Source: an uncultured Caryophanales bacterium (GTDB taxonomy: Bacteria > Bacillota_I > Bacilli_A > RFN20 > CAG-826). From it: DNA of 64,000 bases. This document shows positions 33,983 through 42,804 of the stretch, piece by piece. The notes under the pieces are model-generated. The model was not told the origin of the DNA and searched no databases. It saw nothing but the letters and a program-made list of their open reading frames with translations. The stretch covers positions 584,335 to 648,334 of the forward strand of contig CAMJPB010000001.1 of the NCBI GenBank assembly GCA_946407815.1. The letters are read 5' to 3'. The translations under genes and the position numbers were made by a program. How positions within the stretch are numbered: position 1 is the stretch's first letter; every line of letters starts with the position of its first letter.

Positions 33983-34770
33983 TATTTTTCTTCCAATACT
34001 TTAACAGTGATGATTTCACGTGCTTTATGTGTTAAATCGTCGAAATCTATGACCACGCCATTAAGTAGTCCTTGATCTTCATCATCGAAACCAAAACGGC
34101 CTTTTTCGCCAAACATAGTTACTCTCATGACGGAATCTTTTTCAAAACCTAAAACTCCGTTTGCAGCACCACACATCCCAACATCAGAAATAAATGCTGT
34201 GCCGTTCTTAAGAATTTTTGCATCGTTAGTTTGAACATGTGTGTGAGTTCCTAAAACTGCGCTCACAAGCCCATCAAAGGCATAACCAAAACACATCTTC
34301 TCACCTGTCGCTTCTGCGTGGTAATCAACAATGTGAATTGAGTCTTCTGATTCTAAAGAATCAATTAATGATTTTAATGAGTAATATGGTGAAGAAACTT
34401 CTTCCTTCATAAAGGCTGTGCCTAAGATGTTTGTGACACGAATCTTAATGCCGTTTACTTCAAATAAACGTGATCCTTCTCCACCAATTCTTTGAGAAAG
34501 ATTTAAAGGTCTAATTAAAGCATCTGCGTCTTCAATATAGGTAAGAAGAGAATCTTTAGACAAATAGTGATTACCTAAAGTAATGCAGTCAACTCCCATA
34601 TCGAGAAGCTCATAGTAATGCTTTTCAATTAGACCTTTTCCATGTGTTGTGTTTTCGCCATTGGCAATAATAAAATCAACTTGGTATTTTTTTACAAGCT
34701 TTTCTAAATTGTTTTTAACAGTGCGTCGGCCAACTTTACCGACAATATCTCCTAAAAATAAAACTTTCAT
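33982..34770 (-). CDS. ymdB: YmdB metallophosphodiesterase
   Basis: 262 residues. FLGDIVGKVGRRT, IANGENTTHGKG, TLGNHYLS, DYHAEATGEK and GTHTHVQTNDAKIL are the metal-binding motifs of the YmdB family, which hydrolyses cyclic nucleotides (2',3'- and 3',5'-cNMP) and affects RNA turnover and cell fate. It follows rny by 39 bases, the Bacillus order. Confidence 0.94.
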   Translation of the reverse strand: MKVLFLGDIVGKVGRRTVKNNLEKLVKKYQVDFIIANGENTTHGKGLIEKHYYELLDMGVDCITLGNHYLSKDSLLTYIEDADALIRPLNLSQRIGGEGSRLFEVNGIKIRVTNILGTAFMKEEVSSPYYSLKSLIDSLESEDSIHIVDYHAEATGEKMCFGYAFDGLVSAVLGTHTHVQTNDAKILKNGTAFISDVGMCGAANGVLGFEKDSVMRVTMFGEKGRFGFDDEDQGLLNGVVIDFDDLTHKAREIITVKVLEEK

Positions 34771-34809
34771 AGAGACTCTTTCTATCCGGAAATCTCCGGG
34801 AAATCGCGA

Positions 34810-36369
34810 TTATTTTGCTGTTTCAACAGCTCTATATTCACGAATAACAGATACCTTGATTTGACCAGGATAGGTCATCTCATTTTCAATCTTTTCACGA
34901 ATGTCACGTGCCATCTTAAATGCGGCAAGATCATCAACTTTATCAGGGATTACCATGACACGAACTTCACGGCCTGATTGCATTGCGTAGCATTGATAAA
35001 CACCATCGAATCCTTTACAAATGGTTTCGAGTTGTTCGATACGTTTGATGTAGTTTTCAAGTGTTTCACTACGTGCACCTGGTCTAGCAGCAGATAAAGT
35101 ATCGGCAGCTTGAACAAGATATGCAATTAAACAGTTTTGTGGAACATCACCATGGTGAGATTCAATTGAATTGATAACAACATCTGGTTCGCCAAACTTC
35201 TTAGCAAGTCTTGCGCCAAGTTCAACGTGGCTTCCGTCTTGTTCAAAGTCAACAGCTTTACCAATGTCGTGCAATAAACCTGCACGTTTAGCAAGATTTT
35301 GATCTAAGCCAAGCTCAGCGGCCATAATGCCTGCTAAGTAGGCCGTTTCAATTGAGTGATCAAGTGCGTTTTGTCCGTATGATGTACGATATTTCAATTT
35401 ACCGATATAGGTAATAAGTTCCTTATTGATCTTTGGAAGACCAAGTTTAAAGGCAGCTTCTTCACCAGCTTTTTGAATATCAGCATCAACTTCTTCTTGA
35501 ACCTTAGCAACAATTTCTTCAATTCTACCTGGTTGGATACGTCCATCTTTAATTAATAAGTCCAAAGACTTAGTAGCAACGTATCTTCTAATAGGATTGA
35601 AGCAGCTAACAGTGATAACTTCTGGTGTATCATCAATAATTAAGTCGACACCTAAAAGTTGTTCCATTGTACGAATATTACGTCCTTCACGGCCAATAAT
35701 TCTTCCTTTCATTTCATCTGATGGAAGAGGTACAACTGAAACGGCTCTTTCTTGAATTTCTTCTTGAGCGTATCTAGAAATAGCGATACCAAGCATTTCT
35801 TTTGCTTTTGATTCGGCTTCGCTTTTTGCTTCTTCTTCTTTGTTTTTCATGTAAGAAGCAATTTCTTTAGACATCTTGCTTTCGACTCTTTCAAAGATTT
35901 GGTCCCTAGCTTCCTTAACTGAAAGTTGACCAACTTTTTCAAGTTCAACTATGATTGAGTCAATTTTTTCTTGAAGAAGTTTTTCCTTCTTGTCACATTC
36001 TTGCAAACGTCTATTTAATTGATCGTTCTTTTGTTCAAGAGCATTTTCCTTTGTAAGTAAGTTTGCATCTCTACGATCAATGTTTTGTTCACGTTGATTA
36101 AGTTTGTTTTCAAGATTTGCATATTCCTGTTTTCTTTCACGAATATCTTTTTCAGCTTCTTGTTTCATTTCAATGACAGTTTGTTTGCCATCGATTTGTG
36201 CGTTTTTCTTAATTTGCTCTGCTCTAATTTCAGCATCGCGAATAATTTTTTCTGCTTTCTTGCTTGCCTCTTTGGCTTTCATGATTGGCAAAAACTTGAG
36301 TAAGAAAAAGCCAATAGCGAAACCCACGATTAAAGCAATAACAGCTATTAAAACGTCGATTACAGTCAT
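34810..36369 (-). CDS. rny: Ribonuclease Y
   Basis: 519 residues. One N-terminal membrane helix (about 4-24), a long charged coiled coil (about 30-190), a KH domain (IGREGRNIRTMEQLLGVDL) and an HD domain (LLHDIGKAVD), then the C-terminal part ending in YPGQIKVSVIRE. The main mRNA-decay endonuclease of Firmicutes, held at the membrane. TAGGAG precedes the ATG. Confidence 0.97.
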   Translation of the reverse strand: MTVIDVLIAVIALIVGFAIGFFLLKFLPIMKAKEASKKAEKIIRDAEIRAEQIKKNAQIDGKQTVIEMKQEAEKDIRERKQEYANLENKLNQREQNIDRRDANLLTKENALEQKNDQLNRRLQECDKKEKLLQEKIDSIIVELEKVGQLSVKEARDQIFERVESKMSKEIASYMKNKEEEAKSEAESKAKEMLGIAISRYAQEEIQERAVSVVPLPSDEMKGRIIGREGRNIRTMEQLLGVDLIIDDTPEVITVSCFNPIRRYVATKSLDLLIKDGRIQPGRIEEIVAKVQEEVDADIQKAGEEAAFKLGLPKINKELITYIGKLKYRTSYGQNALDHSIETAYLAGIMAAELGLDQNLAKRAGLLHDIGKAVDFEQDGSHVELGARLAKKFGEPDVVINSIESHHGDVPQNCLIAYLVQAADTLSAARPGARSETLENYIKRIEQLETICKGFDGVYQCYAMQSGREVRVMVIPDKVDDLAAFKMARDIREKIENEMTYPGQIKVSVIREYRAVETAK

Positions 36370-36603
36370 TTTTTGTTAACTCCTAACTATATAAATAAGG
36401 CCAATCTATATCTAAAGATATAATCAACCGATAAATGAGATTATTACCTAAAACTACGCTGGGGTAGATTAATTATATATTTTCACGGTCAATGACCGAA
36501 AATGTATTAATGGTAATAAGTACTTTGTCTAAAAAGTACAACATCATTATATAGAAGTTGCTTTATAAATAAAACTGAAAATTTATTTTTAGGATTTAAG
36601 GAA
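36370..36603 (-). other. recA-rny intergenic region with two inverted repeats
   Basis: 234 bases with no plausible gene. On the minus strand it holds GTACTTT/AAAGTAC around TTAGAC (36521-36540) and a near-perfect inverted repeat TTTTCGGTCA/TGACCG(TG)AAAA (36493-36516). Neither is followed by a T-run, so they are not standard terminators. It presumably carries the rny promoter; either repeat could be an operator or part of a small leader RNA. Confidence 0.5.
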
Positions 36604-37605
36604 CTATTCTTCGTTTTGGGCACTTAAACGATCGAGTATTTTCTTTTCAAGTTCATCAGAAATCTCTGGATGACCTTCCAAATAGGCCTTAGCATTTTCT
36701 TTGCCGTTGGCAATACGATTTCCATCATATTCATACCAGTTGCCACTCTTTTTAACAAGTTCAAACTGGACGCCTAAATCAATAAGCTCGCCATATTTAG
36801 AAATGCCTTTTCCATAGATAATGTCCACCATGCACTGTTTATAAGGTGGAGCGACTTTGTTTTTAACAATTTTGATTTTGACAGTGTTACCTTGGATGTT
36901 TGTTCCAGTTCCAATTGCTTCAGAACGTCTAATATCAATTCTGATTGATGCATAAAACTTTAATGCTTTGCCACCAGTAGTTGTTTCTGGATTTCCATAC
37001 ATAACACCGACTTTGTCTCTTAATTGATTAATGAAGATAACTGTACAGCTATGTGTGTTTAGAATACCTGCGAGTTTTCTCATAGCCTTAGACATAAGTC
37101 TAGCTTGTAATCCAACAGTTGAATCAATCATTTCGCCTTCAAGCTCAGCTTGAGGAACTAATGCTGCAACTGAGTCAACGACGATTAAATCAAATGCTCC
37201 AGAGAAGGCAAGTTTCTCAACAATTTCAAGAGCTTGTTCGCCACAGTCTGGTTGCGAAAGAATTAAATCGTCAATATTTACGCCCAAGTTTCTAGCATAA
37301 ATTGGATCGATGGAGTGCTCTGCGTCAACAAACGCTGCTCTTCCACCTTTCTTTTGTGCTTCCGCGATTGCGTGGAGTGCGAGAGTGGTCTTTCCACTGC
37401 TCTCAGGACCGTAAATTTCGATAATACGGCCGCGTGGGTAGCCACCTATACCAAGTGCCTGGTTAAGTAATAGGCTACCGGATGGGATAACATCTTCATT
37501 CACTTGAGGACGTTGTCCCAACTTCATGATGGAGCCTTTGCCAAAACTTTTCTCAATTTCAGATAAAACTTCATCAAGTTCGTTAGTGTTAGAATTTTTT
37601 TTCAT
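36604..37605 (-). CDS. recA: Recombinase A
   Basis: 333 residues. Walker [30 protein letters not shown], the L2 loop region [21 protein letters not shown] and [14 protein letters not shown] are all present. It coats single-stranded DNA for recombination repair. The C-terminal acidic tail is short. No Firmicute LexA box (CGAAC-N4-GTTCG) is seen before it; instead the two-part element shared with the recX operon lies right at the start, with AGGGGG as ribosome site. Confidence 0.98.
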   Translation of the reverse strand: MKKNSNTNELDEVLSEIEKSFGKGSIMKLGQRPQVNEDVIPSGSLLLNQALGIGGYPRGRIIEIYGPESSGKTTLALHAIAEAQKKGGRAAFVDAEHSIDPIYARNLGVNIDDLILSQPDCGEQALEIVEKLAFSGAFDLIVVDSVAALVPQAELEGEMIDSTVGLQARLMSKAMRKLAGILNTHSCTVIFINQLRDKVGVMYGNPETTTGGKALKFYASIRIDIRRSEAIGTGTNIQGNTVKIKIVKNKVAPPYKQCMVDIIYGKGISKYGELIDLGVQFELVKKSGNWYEYDGNRIANGKENAKAYLEGHPEISDELEKKILDRLSAQNEE

Positions 37606-37612
37606 AACTTTT

Positions 37613-37662
37613 CCCCCTATTACCTAATCCGGGTTTTTTGGCCAAATGTGCTAAAATTTTTT
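37613..37662 (-). promoter_or_regulatory. RecA-type two-part element, copy B (recA)
   Basis: Minus-strand AAAAAATTTTAGCA, 14 bases, then ACCCGGATTAGGTAATAGGG plus GG, seven bases before the recA ATG. It differs from copies A and C at one position of the second block. It lies wholly between cinA and recA, just touching the cinA stop. Confidence 0.78.
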
Positions 37663-38119
37663 AATTATTTTTTAAATGAACTAAGTCTCGCATAGCGAGA
37701 ACAGCACTATTTCTTATTTCACTTCTTTTTCCGCTTTTTTGGTAAACCTCAGCAGTTGTTCCATTTTTGGTCGAAATTCCGACATAGAAACATCCGACAG
37801 GTTTGCCTCCCGGTTCAGTAGTAGGACCAGCATTACCAGTCACCGATACACAAATATCAACATTGAGTAGTTGCCTTCCTTTTTCTGCCATTTCAATTGC
37901 GACTTGTTCGGACACTACTCCATATTTTTCGATAGTCTCTTTTTTAACACCGACAATGTTAATTTTTTCTTCACATGAATAGGTTACGATTCCACCCTTA
38001 AAAACAGCAGAACTCCCAGGAATTTCCGTGAATTTTGCCGAAAAAAGGCCTCCAGTCATTGACTCAACAGAGCCAAGAGTTAAGCCTTTATTTTTGAGTT
38101 CTTGAAGTAACTTTTCCAT
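37661..38119 (-). CDS. cinA: CinA C-terminal-domain amidohydrolase (PncC)
   Basis: 152 residues: only the CinA C-terminal domain (SVESMTGGLFSAKFTEIPGSS, SVTGNAGPTTEPGGKPVG). The usual N-terminal MoCF domain of Bacillus CinA is absent, so it is a stand-alone NMN deamidase for NAD recycling. It sits between pgsA and recA as in Bacillus. The codons at 38012-38037 carry a dispersed-motif copy. Confidence 0.9.
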   Translation of the reverse strand: MEKLLQELKNKGLTLGSVESMTGGLFSAKFTEIPGSSAVFKGGIVTYSCEEKINIVGVKKETIEKYGVVSEQVAIEMAEKGRQLLNVDICVSVTGNAGPTTEPGGKPVGCFYVGISTKNGTTAEVYQKSGKRSEIRNSAVLAMRDLVHLKNN

Positions 38120-38766
38120 TACTTTGAAAATTCCTTAAATACGTTTCTGTTTTGGTAAATATAGATAACTCCACTTATAACAGACATTGCTGTTGCAAGG
38201 TAGAAGAACCAGTTTGAAATTTGAAGTGCTTGAGGCCAGCTAGAATCAAAATAACTAAATGGCCAATCGTTAAGCAAAAGCATTGGAATTGCAATCATTT
38301 GGAGTACAGTTTTGGCTTTGCCAAAGATGTTTGCTGCAATAACAATATTTTTCTTAACTGCAACAAGTCTTAATGCATCAACAATTAAGTCTCTTGCGAT
38401 CATAAGAACGACGCAGATTGCGAGCACAGTTAACATCACTGGGTCCTTACGCTGTTCTGGTGCATACACTTGTGGGACAAGTAAGAAAATCATCATTGCG
38501 TCATTTAGTAACTTATCAGCGATTGGATCAAGGAATTTCCCAAGATCTGTGACAAGGTTACATTTTCTGGCAATCTTGCCATCTAACATGTCAGTAAATG
38601 CTGCAATAATAAAGACAATTGTGAAGATTAAATAAATGAGGTTAATTCCTGAATTTCCTAGCGAAATCACGGTTAAATCTGGAATAAATGCCAAAACAAA
38701 CATAGCAATAATCATGACAAAAATGAGTACGATTCTGCTAATTGTGATTTTGTTAGGTAAATTCAT
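38119..38766 (-). CDS. pgsA: CDP-diacylglycerol-glycerol-3-phosphate 3-phosphatidyltransferase
   Basis: 215 residues with four to six membrane helices. The CDP-alcohol phosphatidyltransferase motif is complete: DMLDGKIARKCN...DLGKFLDPIADK. It makes phosphatidylglycerol phosphate at the membrane. AGGAGA precedes the ATG, 24 bases after the RNase P RNA, so it is probably co-transcribed with rnpB. Confidence 0.95.
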   Translation of the reverse strand: MNLPNKITISRIVLIFVMIIAMFVLAFIPDLTVISLGNSGINLIYLIFTIVFIIAAFTDMLDGKIARKCNLVTDLGKFLDPIADKLLNDAMMIFLLVPQVYAPEQRKDPVMLTVLAICVVLMIARDLIVDALRLVAVKKNIVIAANIFGKAKTVLQMIAIPMLLLNDWPFSYFDSSWPQALQISNWFFYLATAMSVISGVIYIYQNRNVFKEFSK

Positions 38767-38790
38767 TTTTCAATCTCCTTTTAGTGAGTC

Positions 38791-39122
38791 TCCGACCCTG
38801 TAAGCCATGTTTTGTCTAGGATAATAATTTATCTACGGTTGCCCGTGCCAATTGGAATTCGATTCTCCCGCTTGACCTCCCCTACCAAAATTTGGGTTTC
38901 TCGCTTGTGGGGTTTACCAACGTTTCATTTCTGCGTTTCCGCTTACTCGTCTCTGTGGCACCTTAGAGAACATCATCATGACCGAAGTTTTAGACTAGTT
39001 CTGCCGTCACGTACTCCTACGTGCCTAGCGTTATTTTTTCCGCTAGCGCAATCACTACAGACATCACAGCCTGTGCGAGCATGGACTTTCCTCTAGCTAT
39101 GCTAGCAATTATCCGGGTCGGA
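38791..39122 (-). ncRNA. rnpB: RNase P RNA (Bacillus type)
   Basis: The minus strand shows P1 TCCGACCC/GGGTCGGA closing the molecule, the universal GAGGAAAGTCCATGCTCGCA block (CR-I/P4 5' strand), GTAGTG, and ACGGCAGAA, with the far P4 strand in CATGGCTTACAG near the 3' end. About 332 nucleotides. It is the catalytic RNA that trims tRNA 5' ends. gpsB before it matches the Bacillus order. Its first 21 bases overlap the end of gpsB, so the 5' end must be made by processing or from a promoter inside gpsB. The long plus-strand open frame across it is not a gene. Confidence 0.95.
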
Positions 39123-39482
39123 AAGTGCTTTTTTAAGATCGATGCCCTTTCTATGAAGGACTCTTTCGTAAGCTGCGACTTTGGTGACTAACTTGTAGTT
39201 ATCATCGTTAATCGAGCTCTTTTTCTTCAAAGAAGCGAATTGTTTCTTTAAGGAAGCAAGTTCAAGATTAACCTTATCTAGCTCTTCTTTAAGTTCATCA
39301 ATTGTTTCTTTTTGTTTGTCATTTATAATGGCTGCATCTTTAAGCTGAGATGTAAGAGTTTCATAATCTCTGATTATATTGTCGAAAATCTGGTCGACCT
39401 CAAGTGGATCGTAGCCTTTTTCTTTTGGACTAAACTTAATGTTTAGTATCTCTTTTGCATCGTAATTTAATTTAGCTGCCAT
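39102..39482 (-). CDS. gpsB: GpsB/DivIVA-family cell-division protein
   Basis: 126 residues. The N-terminal membrane-binding dimer motif KFSPKEKGYDPLEVDQIFDNIIRDYE is followed by a coiled coil (about 45-90) rich in K and E. It couples wall synthesis to division. The start at 39482 has a promoter 17-45 bases upstream and AAAAGG as a weak ribosome site; the longer frame runs through the divergent promoter. The last seven codons lie within rnpB. Confidence 0.92.
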   Translation of the reverse strand: MAAKLNYDAKEILNIKFSPKEKGYDPLEVDQIFDNIIRDYETLTSQLKDAAIINDKQKETIDELKEELDKVNLELASLKKQFASLKKKSSINDDNYKLVTKVAAYERVLHRKGIDLKKALSDPDNC

Positions 39483-39498
39483 AATAAAATGCCTTTTA

Positions 39499-39527
39499 AT
39501 TATAATTAAAATTACTCGTAATGACAA
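39499..39527 (-). promoter_or_regulatory. gpsB promoter
   Basis: Minus-strand TTGTCA (39527-39522), 17-base spacer, perfect TATAAT (39504-39499). Its -35 box is seven bases from the -35 box of the divergent promoter. Confidence 0.75.
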
Positions 39528-39534
39528 TTTGTTT

Positions 39535-39563
39535 TTTACAAACAATCTTTTAATGATTATAAT
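39535..39563 (+). promoter_or_regulatory. Promoter of the exonuclease-recU operon
   Basis: TTTACA (39535-39540), 17-base spacer, perfect TATAAT (39558-39563). The predicted transcript start (39570-39572) is two to four bases before the ATG, so the mRNA has almost no leader. Confidence 0.75.
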
Positions 39564-39573
39564 TAAACCCGCT

Positions 39574-40299
39574 ATGAAAGCTTTAGAAAAGATTTTAAAA
39601 GGAAGAAAATCTCTTTGTTTCATCGACTTAGAAGGCACTCAATTTTCTCATGAAATGATCGCTATAGGCGCCGTCAAAGTTGACATCAAAAGAGATGGTT
39701 CTATCAAGAAAATCCATAAAGGCTTATACACTTTGGTAAAGCCAAAATCACGTATCGGCAAAGTCGTTACTGATTTAACTGGAATTACTGAAAAAGACGT
39801 TAAAGAAAACGGAGTTCCATTTAGAGTTGCGATGCAAAAACTCAAAAAGTACATGGGACTTTATTTCTCAAAGTGTTTATTTGTTGCTTTCGGCAATCAC
39901 GACTTCCGCATTATGGCTCAATCTCTCGCTCATAACTTAGACGTAAATAAGGAAGACGTAGAGACTGTTATTAAACATCAGTTTGATATTGCAGAATTCT
40001 TAAGCCAATACGTGAAAGACGAAAATAACAACAATTTGTCTTTAGCAAATTTCTTAAAAGTTTTTAACATCGAATTTAAAGGAACACAGCACAATGCATT
40101 AGCAGATACATTAAATTTAGTGTATCTCTATGATGCATTTATCAAAAATACAGAAATCGTAGTCAATGAATATCGCAAAACTCTTGGCATGTATCGTCAT
40201 CTTCCTGAACCTATTCATTTGGCTATTGAAAAATTAGCAAAACAAGAAAACGTCTCAGCAGAAGAATTCGAATCATATGTCAGAAACTCTCTGAAATGA
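39574..40299 (+). CDS. DEDDh 3'-5' exonuclease
   Basis: 241 residues. Exonuclease motifs: FIDLEGTQFS (D-x-E), GNHDFRIMAQ (D) and QHNALADTLN (H-x4-D), the order of DnaQ/RNase T-like enzymes. Substrate unknown, DNA or RNA. The start at 39574 follows the promoter almost directly and lacks a ribosome site; the upstream in-frame ATG lies inside the promoter. It overlaps recU by four bases (ATGA), which suggests a role in DNA repair. Confidence 0.88.
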   Translation: MKALEKILKGRKSLCFIDLEGTQFSHEMIAIGAVKVDIKRDGSIKKIHKGLYTLVKPKSRIGKVVTDLTGITEKDVKENGVPFRVAMQKLKKYMGLYFSKCLFVAFGNHDFRIMAQSLAHNLDVNKEDVETVIKHQFDIAEFLSQYVKDENNNNLSLANFLKVFNIEFKGTQHNALADTLNLVYLYDAFIKNTEIVVNEYRKTLGMYRHLPEPIHLAIEKLAKQENVSAEEFESYVRNSLK

Positions 40300-40892
40300 T
40301 CAAATATTCAAACGGACTAAATTTTAACAAAAAACCTAAAAATTCTCGTAAAATCTCGGTCAAATCGACCTCTTTTAAGCATGGAAATCGAGGAATGGAT
40401 TTAGAGGAAGACATCAACTTAAGTAACGACTACTATAGGAACAACAGTCTATGTCTAATCACAAAAAGACCGACTCCAATTAATGTTGTTAAGGTTGACT
40501 ACTCTAAAGGCGCAATTATCACTAATGCTTACTTTGAAAAGCAATCCACAACTGACTACAACGGGGTTTATAAAGGTAAGTACATTGATTTTGAAGCAAA
40601 ATCGACTATAAAGACTACCTCTTTCCCACTATCAAACATCTCAGTTCACCAAATTGAACATTTAAAAAATGTACTTAAGCATCAAGGAATAGCATTTTTC
40701 ATAATTGAATTTGCAAAACTTGAAGAAGTCTATTTGCTAGACGCCTCTTATGTCATTGATTTCTACGAACACGGGGAAAGAAAATCGATCCCTTACGATG
40801 AGTTTTTAAAGCACGGCCATCAAATAAAAAAGGGCTTTGCGCCCAGACTAAATTATTTAGAAGTTATCGACAAAATCTATGGGATTTCCTAA
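40296..40892 (+). CDS. recU: Holliday junction resolvase RecU
   Basis: 198 residues. Family blocks GNRGMDLEEDINLSNDYY, CLITKRPTPINVVKVDY, GKYIDFEAKST (catalytic D-E-K of the PD-(D/E)xK fold) and QIEHLKNVLKHQGIAFFI. It cuts four-way junctions in recombination and chromosome separation. Its stop overlaps that of the convergent nth gene by four bases, with no terminator between. Confidence 0.95.
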   Translation: MIKYSNGLNFNKKPKNSRKISVKSTSFKHGNRGMDLEEDINLSNDYYRNNSLCLITKRPTPINVVKVDYSKGAIITNAYFEKQSTTDYNGVYKGKYIDFEAKSTIKTTSFPLSNISVHQIEHLKNVLKHQGIAFFIIEFAKLEEVYLLDASYVIDFYEHGERKSIPYDEFLKHGHQIKKGFAPRLNYLEVIDKIYGIS

Positions 40893-41506
40893 TGATTTTT
40901 GCAATATTGCCTAATTTTACAGTTAGCGCATTCAGGTGACATTGCTTTACAAAAATAACGGCCAAACCAAATGATTTGATGGTTAGTTTTAACGACCCTT
41001 TCTCTAGGGATAAACTTCATATACTTCTGTTCAATCTTTTCAGGATTATCTTTCTCTTCCGCAATGCCCAAGCGTTTCGCGACGCGCTGCATGTGCGTAT
41101 CGACTGCGAGAAGTGGCTCGTTATAAAGTTCACCAAGAACACAGTTCTTAGTTTTGTTTCCGACTCCCGGCATTGCGAGGAGTGCTTCCGGATCACGCGG
41201 CACTTTACCACCATGTTCTTTTACAAGAATTTGAGCAATCTTAATAGCATTGTTTGCCTTTACTTGATACATTCCAAGGTGGCGAATAATGAATGCAACG
41301 TCATCAAAACTTGCTTTTGCAAGTTCTTCTACCGTTTTGTATTTATTAAATAAAACAGCAGTCGCTTGGTTAACAGACTTATCTGTTGTCTGCGCCGAAA
41401 GCATAACTGCTATTAAAAGTTCATAATCTTTCTTATAGATTAATTCACAATGTGCGTCTGGATATTTTTCATCCAAATATGAGAAGAGAATTTCAGGACT
41501 AATCAT
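40889..41506 (-). CDS. nth: Endonuclease III
   Basis: 205 residues. DNA glycosylase/AP lyase of the HhH-GPD type: catalytic Lys in SAQTTDKSVN, hairpin LLAMPGVGNKTKN, catalytic Asp in AVDTHMQRV, and a 4Fe-4S cluster C-x6-C-x2-C-x5-C at the end (CKAMSPECANCKIRQYC). It removes oxidised pyrimidines. The start at 41506 overlaps the dnaD stop by eight bases, as in the Bacillus dnaD-nth order. Confidence 0.96.
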   Translation of the reverse strand: MISPEILFSYLDEKYPDAHCELIYKKDYELLIAVMLSAQTTDKSVNQATAVLFNKYKTVEELAKASFDDVAFIIRHLGMYQVKANNAIKIAQILVKEHGGKVPRDPEALLAMPGVGNKTKNCVLGELYNEPLLAVDTHMQRVAKRLGIAEEKDNPEKIEQKYMKFIPRERVVKTNHQIIWFGRYFCKAMSPECANCKIRQYCKNH

Positions 41507-42146
41507 CGATCCATTTTGCCTTAGCAATCTTTAATGTTTCTTCAATATTCTTATCCCATTTATCACTTACTGCACTGACGCCAGCTTTTTGAATATCATC
41601 TCTAGCTTGCCATTGTAGTAATAATTTATCAATTGATCTAAATGTTTTCTTTCCTTTGGAAAGACATTCACGCATTGCATCAATAATAGTGTCTTTTGAA
41701 TAACCGTGATCAATCCACTCAGTAATCATTTGAAGTTCAAGAGGAGACATTGATGCTTTAAAATCTTTTTCAAATGTTTTTTGAACTGCTTCAATGGATT
41801 CTGCCTTTTCCTTATTGGTGTGATTTTCAGTATCGGCAGCCATTTCCTTTGTAAAGGTTTCAAGTAATTTCTTTTGAAGAGGTTTCAAAGAAACTTTAAT
41901 CTTTTTACCTGTGTCAAAAATAAGTAAACCTCTTTCAATAAGAACAACGAAAATCTTATCAATCTCTTTAACGTCTAAATTCATTTTTAATGAAAGAAGA
42001 TCAGGAGTGATTAATGTGTTCTTTTGTTGGAGAAGATGGTCGATCATCAAAATTACAGAAAGCTCACTCTCAGATAATCTGAGCTTTTTGTAGTATTCGA
42101 TAAGTAAATAGCGATAGTCAATCGCGTCCATCTGTGTGTTTGACAT
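41499..42146 (-). CDS. dnaD: Replication initiation protein DnaD
   Basis: 215 residues. The N-terminal winged-helix domain (about 8-90; LSESELSVILMIDHLLQQ) is followed by a linker and the DnaB/DnaD domain (about 125-200; MSPLELQMITEWIDHGYSKDTI). It helps load the replicative helicase in Firmicutes. No ribosome site precedes the ATG; an in-frame ATG six codons on is an alternative. Confidence 0.92.
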   Translation of the reverse strand: MSNTQMDAIDYRYLLIEYYKKLRLSESELSVILMIDHLLQQKNTLITPDLLSLKMNLDVKEIDKIFVVLIERGLLIFDTGKKIKVSLKPLQKKLLETFTKEMAADTENHTNKEKAESIEAVQKTFEKDFKASMSPLELQMITEWIDHGYSKDTIIDAMRECLSKGKKTFRSIDKLLLQWQARDDIQKAGVSAVSDKWDKNIEETLKIAKAKWIDD

Positions 42147-42189
42147 ATTGTGTTAGTATTCTATATTAGTTTATCAAATAATTAAATAA

Positions 42190-42795
42190 TTATTTAAACT
42201 TTCTTTCTTCTTCTTTAATCTTTTCTGGATTTAGCTTTTCTAATAAATATGAGAATTCATCGATAGCTTTTTGCGTTTTTTCTTCAATTTTAAATCCAAG
42301 TTTAGCTGCAAATCTTTTTGCTCTTAAGATGCGAAGGGGATCTTCTTCAATTCTTTTTTGAGGATCGCCAATAAATCTAACAGTCTTGTTTTTTAGATCT
42401 TCAAGACCATTTGAAGGATCATAAAGCTTCCCATCATAGTCTTTATAAATAGCATTTATAGTGAAGTCTCTTCTTCTATAATCATCCTCTAAACTTTTAA
42501 CAAACTTAATTTTGGCAGGATGACGAAAATCATCATACTTTTCTTCAATTCTAAAAGTAGTAATTTCTGCTCTTCCAAACTCACCTTTGTATTTTATACA
42601 ACCATATTTCGCAAATGTATCATTGATGTCTGGTAAAAACTTCACCATTTCTTCTGGAGTTGCATCGGTTGCAAAATCAAAATCATAAACCTCGAGTCCT
42701 AAAAGTTCATCACGAACACTTCCACCTACTTCAAAAATAGAGAAGCCGTTCTCTTTAAATTTATAATTTAAGAATTCGAATAATTTATTGTTCAT
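42190..42795 (-). CDS. CCA-adding/poly(A) polymerase-type nucleotidyltransferase, catalytic head only
   Basis: 201 residues, about half of the usual 380-400. Complete head: FEVGGSVRDELLG, metal site YDFDFATDA, RRRDFTINAI, then EEDPLRILRAKRFAAKLGF of the neck. The protein stops a few residues later; the RNA-binding body and tail are missing, and the 44 bases to dnaD cannot code for them. All tRNAs seen here encode CCA, so only repair of tRNA ends would be needed. It could be a minimal working enzyme, an RNA-end nucleotidyltransferase of another kind, or a decayed gene. Codon use and lack of frameshifts favour a working protein. Confidence 0.75.
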   Translation of the reverse strand: MNNKLFEFLNYKFKENGFSIFEVGGSVRDELLGLEVYDFDFATDATPEEMVKFLPDINDTFAKYGCIKYKGEFGRAEITTFRIEEKYDDFRHPAKIKFVKSLEDDYRRRDFTINAIYKDYDGKLYDPSNGLEDLKNKTVRFIGDPQKRIEEDPLRILRAKRFAAKLGFKIEEKTQKAIDEFSYLLEKLNPEKIKEEERKFK

Positions 42796-42804
42796 ATGTT
42801 AAAT

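Noticed and set aside
36445..36470. ATTACCTAAAACTACG before rny as another RecA-type element
   Set aside because: The match fails after CCTAA, there is no A/T block at the right distance and it is 75 bases from the start codon.
38812..39096. Plus-strand open frame of 94 codons
   Set aside because: It lies wholly across the RNase P RNA on the other strand, has no ribosome site and no family pattern.
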